A stretch of DNA of 34,395 nt from Pedosphaera sp. (lineage in GTDB: Bacteria; Verrucomicrobiota; Verrucomicrobiia; Limisphaerales; F1-12-MAGs170). The notes under the pieces were generated by a model. That model saw nothing but the letters and a program-made list of their open reading frames with translations, was not told where the DNA came from and did no database searches. The translations under genes were made by a program, and so were the position numbers. Location of the stretch: contig SIBF01000026.1 of assembly GCA_009695275.1 (NCBI GenBank), forward strand, positions 1-34,395, read 5' to 3'. Shown one piece after another: positions 15,854-25,029 of this stretch (positions are counted from its first letter, which is position 1; each line of letters opens with the position of its first letter).

Positions 15854-18033
15854 TCAGTTACCCACGGCACGGTAAAATGCCGGCGATCTAAGCCCGGAGT
15901 CGGTGTCTTCGAAAACCGCCATGCCTGCTGCGTCCATTGTTACCGGGCCCAAAGGGTTCCAGTTTTGGCTCGTCACCTTGTTTGCACGCTGAAGTGTGTA
16001 GATTTTTCCAGCGGTTCCCAAGAGGTTGAATTCCGGATTGCCGTTTGGCAACACGCGGTAATTCGTGAATTTCGCTGGTAGCAAGGGAACTGTGCCGTTC
16101 GGGTCGGTGGTTTTGAGCGGGAAGGTTGTGGTGCTCTGCACAGTCCCGTAGCCAGCCATTTGGGAAACGTCAGTGATGGAGTTGTAGAAATTCAGTCCAA
16201 AGACAAGTAGTCCGACATAGGTCGATCCAGAATGGAAATGCTTGGTGGGAATAACAATTGAAGTGGCTGTGGGATCCAGTGTCCGGGGCACGCAGGGATT
16301 TGGCGCCAAGAAAATGAGATTTCCTCTCTCGTCGGTGATGATCAGTGTGATGAACGCGCCAGAACCTTGTGGAGTGAAGGGATTCCATTTCAATGTGAAA
16401 TCCGTGGCCGCATCGATCGCTTGCGCCTCGTCGTAGTTGACGATCCTCGGAATGGCGGTGGGCGTGGCGGGCATGGTCATGGTGATGACGCGCTCGGGTT
16501 CTCCAGTTTGATTGAACCGCACGGTGTAACTGCCTTTGGGGTAAGCCTCATCCAGAGCCGCTTCGGTCTTGTACGCTCCATAAAGATTGATGACTCCGAC
16601 CTGGCTCGTGAGATTCGATTTTGTGCCTGATGGCAAAGTCAGTGAGCCGTTGGTGACGGTGGGGCCGGCGGGCGGGCTTTGGATTGTGGCGCCGAAGAAC
16701 GCCGGGTTGTCAGATTGCGGAACCACGGTGTCGGCGGAAGTCTGGCGATGCCCGAGTAGCTTCGTGACGGTGTATGAACCCAGCGTCGGCGTCGCCGGCT
16801 GGCAAAGCTCGCTCTGAGGGCCTCCGGGATTGGAGGTCGCCTTGATCGAGAATGCGGTGATGCGCTGGACGAAGCCGTTGCCCGTCATTCCTGTGACTTC
16901 CGTGGTGGAATGGTGGAAATTCAGGCCAAAGAGCAGTTGAGCCTGATAGTTAAAGCCGGGGCGCAGATAATTCGCCGGAATTACCACGGATGTCGCTGCC
17001 GGATCGAGTGTTCGCGGCACGCATTGATTGGGCGCCAAAAAAATCCGGTTCCCGAACTCATCGGATATGACCAGCCTGACGACCACATCGGCGCCCACGA
17101 CAAAGAATGAGTTCCATCGCAGCGTGAAATCCTTGGCCGGGTCGATCGCCTGTGCCTCGGCAAAATTGGCGATCTTCGGTACGATCGTCGGTGAGGCGGG
17201 CAGCTTCATGGTGATGACCCGTTCAGGTTTGCCCATTTGATTAAATCGCAAGGTGTAGCTGCCTTCGGGGCGGGCCGTTTCTGTCGCGGCTCCAGTGGGG
17301 TAAGATTCAAAGAGCCTGAAAACTCCGACCTGAAATGCCAGATTCTTTGTCGTCCCATCCGCGAATGTGAACGCACCGCCAGTCACCGCAGGGCCACTGG
17401 GCGGGCTTTGCATGGAAATCCCAAAAAAGCCGGAAACCGCAAGCGAAGGAACCGGATCTAAGGTGGAGGTTTGGCTATACTGAAAGTTCTTTGTCAAAAC
17501 GTAGGAACCAGGTGCAGGTGTCACCGGAACACAAACTTCATTAGGGCTGCCTCCCGAATTGCTCGCAATCTTGAAACTGCCAGTGATGGTCTCCAGCGGC
17601 CCGTCGCACTCTTGATCGGGATCGTCGTGCCGGTCGGATTGAGTGTCCAAGTGATGGCCGTATTGAGCGGGATTGCGACGCCGGGTTGGAAAGTCAGGAT
17701 CCGCCGGTCCGCGCCCCAACTGCCGCTAAATTGCAAATTCAGGTAGGCCGGCGTGAACTGGTAATTCCCGATGAGGATTGTTGTGACGCTCGTCTGCAAT
17801 GGATTTGTGATATCCATGGCTTGATCGAATTCGAACACCACCGCTCCCCACGGAGCAGCGTTCGTGTCGCCGCTGGCCGGCGTGACTGATACGAGCTTCG
17901 GCACCGACTGCGCAATAATGACAGGTGTTGTGGTCAGCGCGCAAAGAGCTATCGCGGCTCCAGAAAGAAAGTTTAGCGCTTCGCGGATACGCCGGGAGAT
18001 CGGGGAAGGGAATTTGCCCTGGTAGGGATTCAT
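15854..18033 (-). pseudogene. Large secreted Ig-like/repeat protein gene with a frameshift
   Basis: The 5 prime part (18033 to about 17600) encodes a signal peptide (MNPYQGKFPSPISRR, then a hydrophobic stretch ending IIAQS) and an SbsA/Ig-like domain (VVFEFDQAMDI, GADRRILTFQPGVAIPLNTA). The rest continues in another frame from about 17602 to 15854. It holds two homologous units of about 235 residues, each with SYTLRFNQ or SYTVRFNQ, PERVITM, NRIFLAPNQCVPRTLDP or NLIFLAPNPCVPRTLDP, and LLFGLNF or LVFGLNF. The C-terminal segment (GKIYTLQRANKVTSQNWNPL ... AFYRAVGN) resembles the closing domain of many verrucomicrobial secreted proteins. One extra base in the CCC run at 17600-17602 (GGG on the coding strand) gives a continuous IKSATGPLETITGSF. 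It may therefore be an intact gene of about 726 residues with a sequence error. The function is unknown; it is probably extracellular or surface-located. Confidence 0.75.
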
Positions 18034-18793
18034 GATCAGGTTATCAGCCTTATCAGCCGAGTGGCACTCGAACTTCAATGTTTGTGTGAGCGAGTTGTCA
18101 TGGACATGGAGCGCTTCGTCAACATTTTTGAGAAGCGTAAAATTTCACGCATCAAGGGATCAGTTCTTTCACAAGCGGTGGAGAGACGATGAACGATGAC
18201 AATGGTGGTCCACAAGGCGAGCGGCACGACCTTCGACGTGCAGGGCGTAACTGAAGCCGTCGTGTTGGTGGGCAGCGAAATTACAGAGCCCCGCGCGCCG
18301 GCAGACCGCGTCGCCGTGAGCCAAGCCGCGGAAACCAAAGCCATCCAGGTCCAGAGCAATCAAATCACGGACTTCGCTACCGAGGTGGAACGTTTATACG
18401 AGTCAGTCCTACGTTGAAATACGGCACTGATGGACCTGTTCGGTTCGAATCCGCCCCAAAACGAAAGATTCCAGGAGTCCATTTTCGGCAATTACTTCCA
18501 GCAATTCATCCAGCAATAGCGCCGCTTCTACATGCCAAGCCACGCAAGTGGCGGGCATGCTATCGATCCAGCATGAACGTTCATTCAGAAGCACCGGACC
18601 CTCCAGTGAATGTCCAATGAATTCCGCCAGGTTCCCGCGCCCGACGTGGAGCGAGGAACGACAATCTTCTTCAGGAAAGATCTAAGAAAAGAGTGGCGTG
18701 TTCACAGGATTACCAAGGCGGTGAGGAGTCCTCCAAGCATTGAGGTTTCGCAACGCTTGACGATCACAGGCGGCACTTTCATTCTTCGCCACC
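18034..18793. other. Region without a recognisable gene
   Basis: About 760 bases lie between the divergently transcribed secreted repeat protein and the SGNH hydrolase. Minus-strand open stretches at about 18655-18409 and 18400-18169 share one frame but are interrupted by several stops near 18385-18410. They have no start signal or recognisable motif, so they could be a decayed gene or nothing. Promoters for the two flanking genes should lie at the edges. Confidence 0.4.
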
Positions 18794-20128
18794 ATGAATC
18801 AATTCCTCCGCTTCCTGTTTTGCCTTGTCGCATCCAGCATTTGCCTGCGTGCGCAGGTTCCCGCCAATCCGTCCGATGTGAAAGGGCCTTTCGAGCAAAA
18901 GCCCGCTGATGCCGTCTTCGCCAAGTTCCAGCTCACGCAGGCTCCCAAACCGGACGGCCTGTTGCTCAAGCAAGGCGACCGTCTCGCAATCATCGGAGAT
19001 TCCATCACGGAGCAGAAGATGTATTCGAAGATCATCGAAACTTACCTGACCGTTTGCGTGCCCGAATTGAGAGTCAACACCCGGCAATACGGCTGGAGCG
19101 GGGAAACGGCGGAAGGTTTCCTCCGCCGCATGACCAACGACTGCCTGCGATTCAGTCCAACGATCGCGACACTCTGCTACGGCATGAACGATCATCGATA
19201 TCGCACCTACGACTCGGCCAATGCCATGTGGTATCGCGAAAATTATTCTGGCGTGCTGCGAGCACTCAAGGGAGCCGGCGCCCGTGTGGTGCTGGGTTCG
19301 CCCGGATGCGTCGGCAAGGTGCCTTCTTGGACCAAGTCCTCCCCCTATACGCTTGAGGATCTAAATCTCAATCTGGCCACGTTCCGCAATATCGACATCG
19401 ACATCGCCCGAGGAGAGGGCACGGGATTCGCCGATGTGTTCTGGCCGATGCTCAAGGCGGGTCAAGAGGCGCAGCAGCGTTACGGCACGGACTACGCGGT
19501 TCCTGGCAAAGACGGCGTCCATCCTGGATGGGCCGGGCAGTTGATCATGGCTTACTGTTTCCTCAACGCGATGGGACTCGATGGCGATCTGGGCTCGATC
19601 ATGGTCGATCTGACCGCTGACAAAGCTGACGGCAAGGGCGGCCATGCAGTGACGGGTTTTGCGAACGGAACGGCGACCATTCGCAGTTCGCGGTATCCGT
19701 TCTGCGCGGAAGGGGCATTGGACAAGGATGACTCGATCCGATCAGGCATGACGCTGGTTCCGTTCAACCAGAACTTGAACCGCCTGATGCTGGTGGTAAA
19801 GAGTGGGACGTCGGCGAACTACAAGATCACCTGGGGGATTGATTCAAAGAGCTATTCATCTGAACAACTGGCGAAAGGTGTGAATCTCGCCGATGAATTT
19901 GTGAAGAACCCTTTCACGGACGCCTTCAAGAAAGTTGACGACGCGGTGGCGAAAAAACAAGCGTACGAAACCCGACAGATCAAAACCCTCTTCCACGGTG
20001 AAGAAGGACGCGCAGACATGGAGGGGACGGCCGCACTTACAGAAAAGGCTCGCCAGCCCCTGGCGGATGCCATCGGCAAGGCGTTCGTACCAGTGGAACA
20101 TCAGTTGAAGATCGAGGCTGCGAACTGA
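18794..20128 (+). CDS. Secreted SGNH/GDSL-family hydrolase
   Basis: This 444-residue protein has a signal peptide (about 1-20, cut near LRAQ) and an SGNH hydrolase domain at about 62-265. All four blocks are present: IIGDSITE with nucleophile S70, GWSGETAEG (G103), YGMND (N132), and DGVHPGWAG with D240 and H243. Such enzymes deacylate sugars, lipids or polysaccharides in the periplasm or outside the cell. The C-terminal 170 residues form an extra region, probably beta-rich, seen in verrucomicrobial homologues, with no known catalytic motif. The intact triad contrasts with the degenerate SGNH domain of the protein at 481-4917. The gene is followed after 7 bases by a DUF4230 gene, so they are likely co-transcribed. 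Confidence 0.88.
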   Translation: MNQFLRFLFCLVASSICLRAQVPANPSDVKGPFEQKPADAVFAKFQLTQAPKPDGLLLKQGDRLAIIGDSITEQKMYSKIIETYLTVCVPELRVNTRQYGWSGETAEGFLRRMTNDCLRFSPTIATLCYGMNDHRYRTYDSANAMWYRENYSGVLRALKGAGARVVLGSPGCVGKVPSWTKSSPYTLEDLNLNLATFRNIDIDIARGEGTGFADVFWPMLKAGQEAQQRYGTDYAVPGKDGVHPGWAGQLIMAYCFLNAMGLDGDLGSIMVDLTADKADGKGGHAVTGFANGTATIRSSRYPFCAEGALDKDDSIRSGMTLVPFNQNLNRLMLVVKSGTSANYKITWGIDSKSYSSEQLAKGVNLADEFVKNPFTDAFKKVDDAVAKKQAYETRQIKTLFHGEEGRADMEGTAALTEKARQPLADAIGKAFVPVEHQLKIEAAN

Positions 20129-20135
20129 ACCGGCA

Positions 20136-20726
20136 ATGGCGAGTTCCATGAAATCGCGTCTGCTGGCAATTGCCGCTGTTGTCGTTGCCGTGCTCCTCGC
20201 AGGGTTCATCCTCGGGATAAGCCTCTCTCGGCTGATCAACCGGAAGACCACCCCGGCGATCCTCGATACCGCGAGCGTGGTGCAACAGGTCCAAACCCTC
20301 TCGCAGTTGGTGACGGTGAAGTACGTGATCGAAAAGGTCGTCGTGCTCGAAGATGTGAAATGGTTTGGCGAAAGCCGCGTGCTTCTGCTGGCTCACGGCA
20401 TCGTCAAGGCAGGTGTTGATCTCGGTGAACTCAAGTCAGAGGACGTGAAGATTCGCCAGGGAAAGATTTCACTGAGACTTCCGCCAGAACGTGTGATGGA
20501 TGTGTATCTGGATGAAAAGCGCACCGAGATTATCGAGCGCACCACGGGCTTGCTGCGTCTGTTCGACAAGGATCTCGAACAAAACGCCCGCCGCCAGGCT
20601 GTGGACGACATCCGCCGCGCCGCCCGCGCCAGTGGTATTATGAAAGATGCCAGGGAACGGGCGCATCTGCAGCTGGGAAACCTTCTTCGGCACATTGGGT
20701 TCACGCAGGTGGAGTTCGTCGAGTGA
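20136..20726 (+). CDS. DUF4230 domain-containing membrane protein
   Basis: This 196-residue protein has one N-terminal transmembrane segment (about 9-31) and then the DUF4230 domain, with VQTLSQLVTVKYVIEKVV, a LAHGIVKAGVDL segment and a C-terminal amphipathic helix region. An internal ATG at 20148 is an equally good start. The family has no established activity. Many members are single-pass proteins facing the periplasm or outside. It sits 7 bases after the SGNH hydrolase, which suggests a shared transcript, and about 196 bases before lptD on the same strand. Confidence 0.85.
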   Translation: MASSMKSRLLAIAAVVVAVLLAGFILGISLSRLINRKTTPAILDTASVVQQVQTLSQLVTVKYVIEKVVVLEDVKWFGESRVLLLAHGIVKAGVDLGELKSEDVKIRQGKISLRLPPERVMDVYLDEKRTEIIERTTGLLRLFDKDLEQNARRQAVDDIRRAARASGIMKDARERAHLQLGNLLRHIGFTQVEFVE

Positions 20727-20922
20727 ACCCATCGTTTTCGCCAGCGAGGCGATTTGTGTAGCGTCGCATTTGCTCCTTTGGTCCAAAGCTTGCAACGTTC
20801 GGCAAGGCGTCCGATTCCTAACAGAAAACTCTCTGGAGCATGGCGTGGATGACTCCTTTCTCTGAACGTGCCGGAAATCCCCCTTGGCACTACGCGATCG
20901 ATTTGGTTAGCTCTGCCCGCTG

Positions 20923-23106
20923 ATGAACTTGTCCCGCCTTTTCCTGATTTGTGCCGCAGTTCTGTTTGCACTGCCGGCGGTCAGCCGCGCCCAGGAAGGA
21001 CAGCAAATTCTCATCGAAAATCTGACGGACATGAGCGAGGTGGTTTACGATTACAGCAAGGGCATTGGCTGGGGGACCAACGGCATCATCATTCGCTACA
21101 CCAATGCCGTGCTCACCGCGCGGCAGGTGACGGTGAACATCAACACGGGTGACGCCGATGCCGCAGGTGAAGTGAACCTCCAGCGCGAAGGTGTAACATG
21201 GCGCGGTGAACGTATCCGCTATAATTTCAAGACCCGGCAGATGGAAGCCGCCGACTTTCGCACTGGCCGGACTCCCATTTTCGCCGCAGGCAAGAACCTC
21301 ACAGCAGATCGAACAAATCAAGTTTACGTCGTGAAGAGCGCGAGAGTCACTACGGACGACGTGGAGAATCCTTCCTACGAGGTTCGAGCAAAGAGCATCA
21401 AGATAATCGAAGGGAAGAGAATCGAGGCGCGCAACGCGACAGTCTATGCAGGCGGCGTCCCGGTTATGTTCTTTCCAGTTTTCAGCAAGAGCCTCTCGCA
21501 TCACCCAAATTTTTGGGTGCTCACTCCGGGCTATCGATCCCTTTACGGTCCGTACCTTCTTGGGAGCTACAATTGGTTTTGGAGCACGAATCTGCACGGC
21601 GCGCTGGACCTGGATTATCGCCAGAAGAGAGGCGTCGGTGGCGGACCGGAGTTCGGTTGGGATCTGGGGCGATGGGGCACGGGCGACTCGAGTTTTTATT
21701 TTACTCACGACGAGAATCCGGGGTTGGATCCGAACGGAGCACCCATTCGCGATGACCGACACCGCATCAATTTCACGCATCAAGCCACCCTGGCCACGAA
21801 CCTGACGGCCAAGCTGGTGGTGCGCGAGCATAGCGATGCGCAGATGGTTCGAGATTTTTTTGAGAGCGATTACCGGAAGGATCCGGAACCGAAGTCATTT
21901 CTTGAACTCAACCGCGCCTGGCCGAACTGGTCTCTCGACCTTCTGGTTCAACCGCAGTTGAACGACTTCTTCCAGACCGTCGAACGCCTCCCGGACATCA
22001 AGCTGTCCGGCATCCGCCAGCAACTCGGCATCACTCCGCTCTTCTATGAAAGCGAGACATCCGCCGGATACTTCCGATTCCGACCGGACGATAGCGTAGT
22101 CACCAATTCCTATGCCGCGCTGCGGGCGGACACGTTTCATCAGCTCCTGCTGCCAATGACCTGGTTCGGCTGGCTCAACTTCACGCCGCGTGTCGGGATG
22201 CGGCTGACTCATTACGGTGAGTCCGAAGGCCAGGGAACAACACTGGACGAGCGAGACCGCAGCGTGTTCAACACCGGTGCCGAACTTTCCTTCAAACTCT
22301 CCCGCACCTGGGCGGACGCGCGAAACAAGACGCTCGACGTCTCGGGAATCCGCCACATCATCGAGCCGTCGTTTAACTACGTCTTTGTTCCAAACCCGAG
22401 CAGAGCGCCGCGCGAACTGCCTCAGTTCGACAGCGAGCTGCCCAGTGTCCGGCTCCTTCCGCTCAATTATCCCGACTACAACGCAATCGATTCGGTGGAC
22501 AGCCAGAACGTCGTTCGCCTGGGTCTCCGGAACAAGGTTCAGACCAAGCGCGGCGATGACGTCCAAAACCTCGTCAACTGGGCGCTTTACACCGACTGGC
22601 GCCTGGATCGGCGTCTTGGGCAGACAAGGTTCTCCGACTTCTACTCGGATCTGGATTTGCGTCCGCGATCCTGGATGACGCTGAATTCAGAGCTGCGTTA
22701 TGGGGTTGAGAGCGGACATCTCCGTTCTGCCAACCATACTCTAACGCTCACTCCGAATGATGTTTGGAGCCTGTCGGTCGGACACCTGTACTTCAGGGAA
22801 GATCCTGCGTTCGGCCCCATCTCCGCGAACAATCTCATCCGGACGGGAATTCACTACCGGCTGAACGAGAACTGGGGATTCCGCACAACTCACTTCTACG
22901 AGGCGAGAGATGGCAAACTTGAAGAGCAGTATTACACCATTTACAGGGATTTCCGGAGCTGGACCTCGGCTCTTACCCTGCGAGCTCGGAATTATCGCGT
23001 GGGCCAGGATGACATCACCATCGCAATCACCTTTTCGCTTAAAGCATTTCCAAGATTTCGCCTCGGCCAGGACCGAGATCTGCACTCGGTGCTGCTGGGA
23101 GGCTGA
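20923..23106 (+). CDS. lptD: LPS-assembly protein LptD (OstA family)
   Basis: The 727 residues start with a signal peptide (about 1-23), then an OstA/LptA-like beta-jellyroll with recurring strands (AVLTARQVTVNINTGDADAA, VYVVKSARVTTDDV, IKIIEGKRIEARNATVYAGG). A large C-terminal beta-barrel follows, with alternating Tyr/Trp/Arg strands to the end. LptD inserts lipopolysaccharide into the outer leaflet of the outer membrane, so the cell is expected to have LPS or a related glycolipid. Apart from C10 in the signal peptide I see no cysteine, so the disulfide-controlled maturation of E. coli LptD cannot apply. It is somewhat shorter than E. coli LptD (about 784). LptE is not evident nearby. Confidence 0.85.
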   Translation: MNLSRLFLICAAVLFALPAVSRAQEGQQILIENLTDMSEVVYDYSKGIGWGTNGIIIRYTNAVLTARQVTVNINTGDADAAGEVNLQREGVTWRGERIRYNFKTRQMEAADFRTGRTPIFAAGKNLTADRTNQVYVVKSARVTTDDVENPSYEVRAKSIKIIEGKRIEARNATVYAGGVPVMFFPVFSKSLSHHPNFWVLTPGYRSLYGPYLLGSYNWFWSTNLHGALDLDYRQKRGVGGGPEFGWDLGRWGTGDSSFYFTHDENPGLDPNGAPIRDDRHRINFTHQATLATNLTAKLVVREHSDAQMVRDFFESDYRKDPEPKSFLELNRAWPNWSLDLLVQPQLNDFFQTVERLPDIKLSGIRQQLGITPLFYESETSAGYFRFRPDDSVVTNSYAALRADTFHQLLLPMTWFGWLNFTPRVGMRLTHYGESEGQGTTLDERDRSVFNTGAELSFKLSRTWADARNKTLDVSGIRHIIEPSFNYVFVPNPSRAPRELPQFDSELPSVRLLPLNYPDYNAIDSVDSQNVVRLGLRNKVQTKRGDDVQNLVNWALYTDWRLDRRLGQTRFSDFYSDLDLRPRSWMTLNSELRYGVESGHLRSANHTLTLTPNDVWSLSVGHLYFREDPAFGPISANNLIRTGIHYRLNENWGFRTTHFYEARDGKLEEQYYTIYRDFRSWTSALTLRARNYRVGQDDITIAITFSLKAFPRFRLGQDRDLHSVLLGG

Positions 23107-23132
23107 AACATGAGGAAGATCCTTGGCGCTGG

Positions 23133-24410
23133 CTAAACCGCCGCAGCACTTTGTGTCGTCTGAGGCGCTCCCACCGGCAGGGAATCAGGAAGGGGTACGA
23201 ATTCGGAAATCGCCGCCCACAAGCGGGAGAAATCTTTGTTCAAGTCGCCACTCAGGCAATCAGTGATCTCGCCCGCCATTTCCGGATATTTGTCGATCAC
23301 CTGTTTGAAACTGAACTTGGGATCGTAGAAGGCATAGACGAGCTTTCGCATGTTTTCGATGCCCTGGCGTAGTGCGGTTGAATAAGCGGCAAAGCGTGCT
23401 GGAGAAAAGTCACGAGCCACAAGAGCTGCATGGACGGCATCCGCAGCGAGCACGCCGCTCTTCAGGGCAAGCATCAAGCCGCTCGAAAAAACAGGATCGA
23501 GGAAGCAGAACGCATCCCCCACCAGGAGCAGCCCTTCGCTTCCACAATGGCGGGAATGGAATGAATACTCGCTCGTGATGAAATAATCGCCGACCTGTTG
23601 GCCTTCCGAGAGGTGGTCTTTGATCCAAAGGTTTTCCTCAACCTCTCGATGGAAGATGTCCTTCGGATTCTTCACACCGGCACGAGAGAGATACTTGCCA
23701 TCCGCAACCACGCCGACACTCACCATGTCGTCGTGTTGCGGGATGTGCCAGAACCAACCCTTGTCAGGGATCATCGCCACGGTGGTCTGGCCTTCATCAA
23801 TGTCCTTCTCCCGCTTTGAACCCTTGTAATAAGTCCACACTGCCACTTTGTTCAGGTAAGGATCCTTCATACGCCAGCCCTCGCGCACGGCGGTGAAGCT
23901 CTCCTTTCCAGTGCAATCCAGGGTCATCGGAGCACGCAGCTCCAGCTTCTCTCCATTGGCCGCTGTTGCCTGGACGCCGGACACCCGACCCTCAATGCGC
24001 AACAATCCCTTGACCGTCACCTGTTCCAACACCGTTGCGCCTTTTTCGCGTGCATGCTCCATCAGCATAAGGTCAAAATCGCTTCGGAGAATTTGCCACG
24101 TCTGCGCCACCGTCTCCCGATCGTAACGGTTGAAGAAGTAGAACGGCTGGCTCGCCTTGCCGTTGGGTTGCACGAATTGAACGCTGTACTTCTTCGTGAA
24201 GTGGCTCTTCTTCATCCGATCGATCAAACCAAGACGCTCCAACGGCTGGTAGGTGAATGGAATCAGAGATTCACCGATGTGATAACGCGGGAATTTTTCG
24301 CGTTCCAGGACCAGCACGCGATGACCGAACTCTGCCAGCAGGGACGCTGCGGCGCATCCGGCGGGTCCGCCTCCGATTACGATCACATCCCAGGAGCTGT
24401 TCAATTTCAT
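23133..24410 (-). CDS. FAD-dependent halogenase-like oxidoreductase
   Basis: This 425-residue flavoprotein has an N-terminal dinucleotide-binding motif IGGGPAGCAAA (about 12-22), the FPRYHIGESLIP segment (about 40-51), and GLLLVGDAFCFLDPVFSSG near 300. Residues 219-224 are WFWHIP, an exact match to WxWxIP, the signature that separates flavin-dependent halogenases from monooxygenases. Lysines at 73-74 are candidates for the halogenating lysine of the family. Known members chlorinate or brominate tryptophan, phenols or pyrroles, often carrier-bound, using FADH2 from a separate reductase. The substrate here is unknown. A geranylgeranyl-reductase-like enzyme is the main alternative. It ends the operon behind the chorismate-lyase-like gene, with a 49-base gap. 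Confidence 0.8.
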   Translation of the reverse strand: MKLNSSWDVIVIGGGPAGCAAASLLAEFGHRVLVLEREKFPRYHIGESLIPFTYQPLERLGLIDRMKKSHFTKKYSVQFVQPNGKASQPFYFFNRYDRETVAQTWQILRSDFDLMLMEHAREKGATVLEQVTVKGLLRIEGRVSGVQATAANGEKLELRAPMTLDCTGKESFTAVREGWRMKDPYLNKVAVWTYYKGSKREKDIDEGQTTVAMIPDKGWFWHIPQHDDMVSVGVVADGKYLSRAGVKNPKDIFHREVEENLWIKDHLSEGQQVGDYFITSEYSFHSRHCGSEGLLLVGDAFCFLDPVFSSGLMLALKSGVLAADAVHAALVARDFSPARFAAYSTALRQGIENMRKLVYAFYDPKFSFKQVIDKYPEMAGEITDCLSGDLNKDFSRLWAAISEFVPLPDSLPVGAPQTTQSAAAV

Positions 24411-24459
24411 GTGTGAGAGTCGTTTGTCGAGTTCATTGATTACTCCGCCAGGCTACAAT

Positions 24460-25008
24460 TCAAGCGGAGCGCGGCATGGGCGGCAAAACCTCGACAATTT
24501 CCGCCAACGCCTCGCCTGCGGGATCGTACAACGTATTGCTCCGTCCATAGAGCACTTGGGCTCCCTGAAGCTTCAGCAGGTCATTGATCAAACGATCCGA
24601 TGCGATGCGGAGAAAGCCACGAGGCCGGCTGGTGTAGAGAACAGCATGATCCTTCAACACGTGACCAAGAGGAAACCGTTCTTCCAGGATCGCCTTGCGG
24701 GCATCTTCGGAAAATCGATTCAAGTGAATGCAGATGGCTCCAAACTCCACCGGCTTCTCCAAGTCATCCAGATGCAGCACGACCTCCCTCGAATACTGAT
24801 CACCCGTGACATCTCGACCGACGACGCGCAGGTGGACTCCACGCTGATGAAAATTCTCCAGTGTGGATGTCATGTCCCGATCATGCACCAGGAGGGTCTT
24901 GTAAGGCTCTGGGACCGTCTCGCGGTCGATCTGCTCCAACGGCGGCAACGGCAGGCCGCTGCGCGCAAAGAACTGGTCCAACGGGAAGATGATCGATTGT
25001 TGTGTCAT
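24460..25008 (-). CDS. Putative chorismate-lyase-like (UbiC-fold) protein
   Basis: The 182 residues have no signal peptide. The central part has HDRDMTSTLENFHQRGVHLR, VVGRDVTGDQYSREVVLHLD, VEFGAICIHLNRF and FPLGHVL. This pattern of a basic strand, an Arg in REVVL, and a late PLG resembles chorismate pyruvate-lyase-like proteins that supply 4-hydroxybenzoate or act in aryl-polyene-type clusters. The assignment rests on my reading of motifs and is moderate. An unrelated UbiC/UTRA-fold ligand-binding protein is possible. It lies between the beta-helix gene (21 bases upstream) and the halogenase, which fits a role in making or binding an aromatic acid that is then halogenated. That is a context inference. 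Confidence 0.5.
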   Translation of the reverse strand: MTQQSIIFPLDQFFARSGLPLPPLEQIDRETVPEPYKTLLVHDRDMTSTLENFHQRGVHLRVVGRDVTGDQYSREVVLHLDDLEKPVEFGAICIHLNRFSEDARKAILEERFPLGHVLKDHAVLYTSRPRGFLRIASDRLINDLLKLQGAQVLYGRSNTLYDPAGEALAEIVEVLPPMPRSA

Positions 25009-25029
25009 GTGGCTTTTTTCAGAGAGGAT

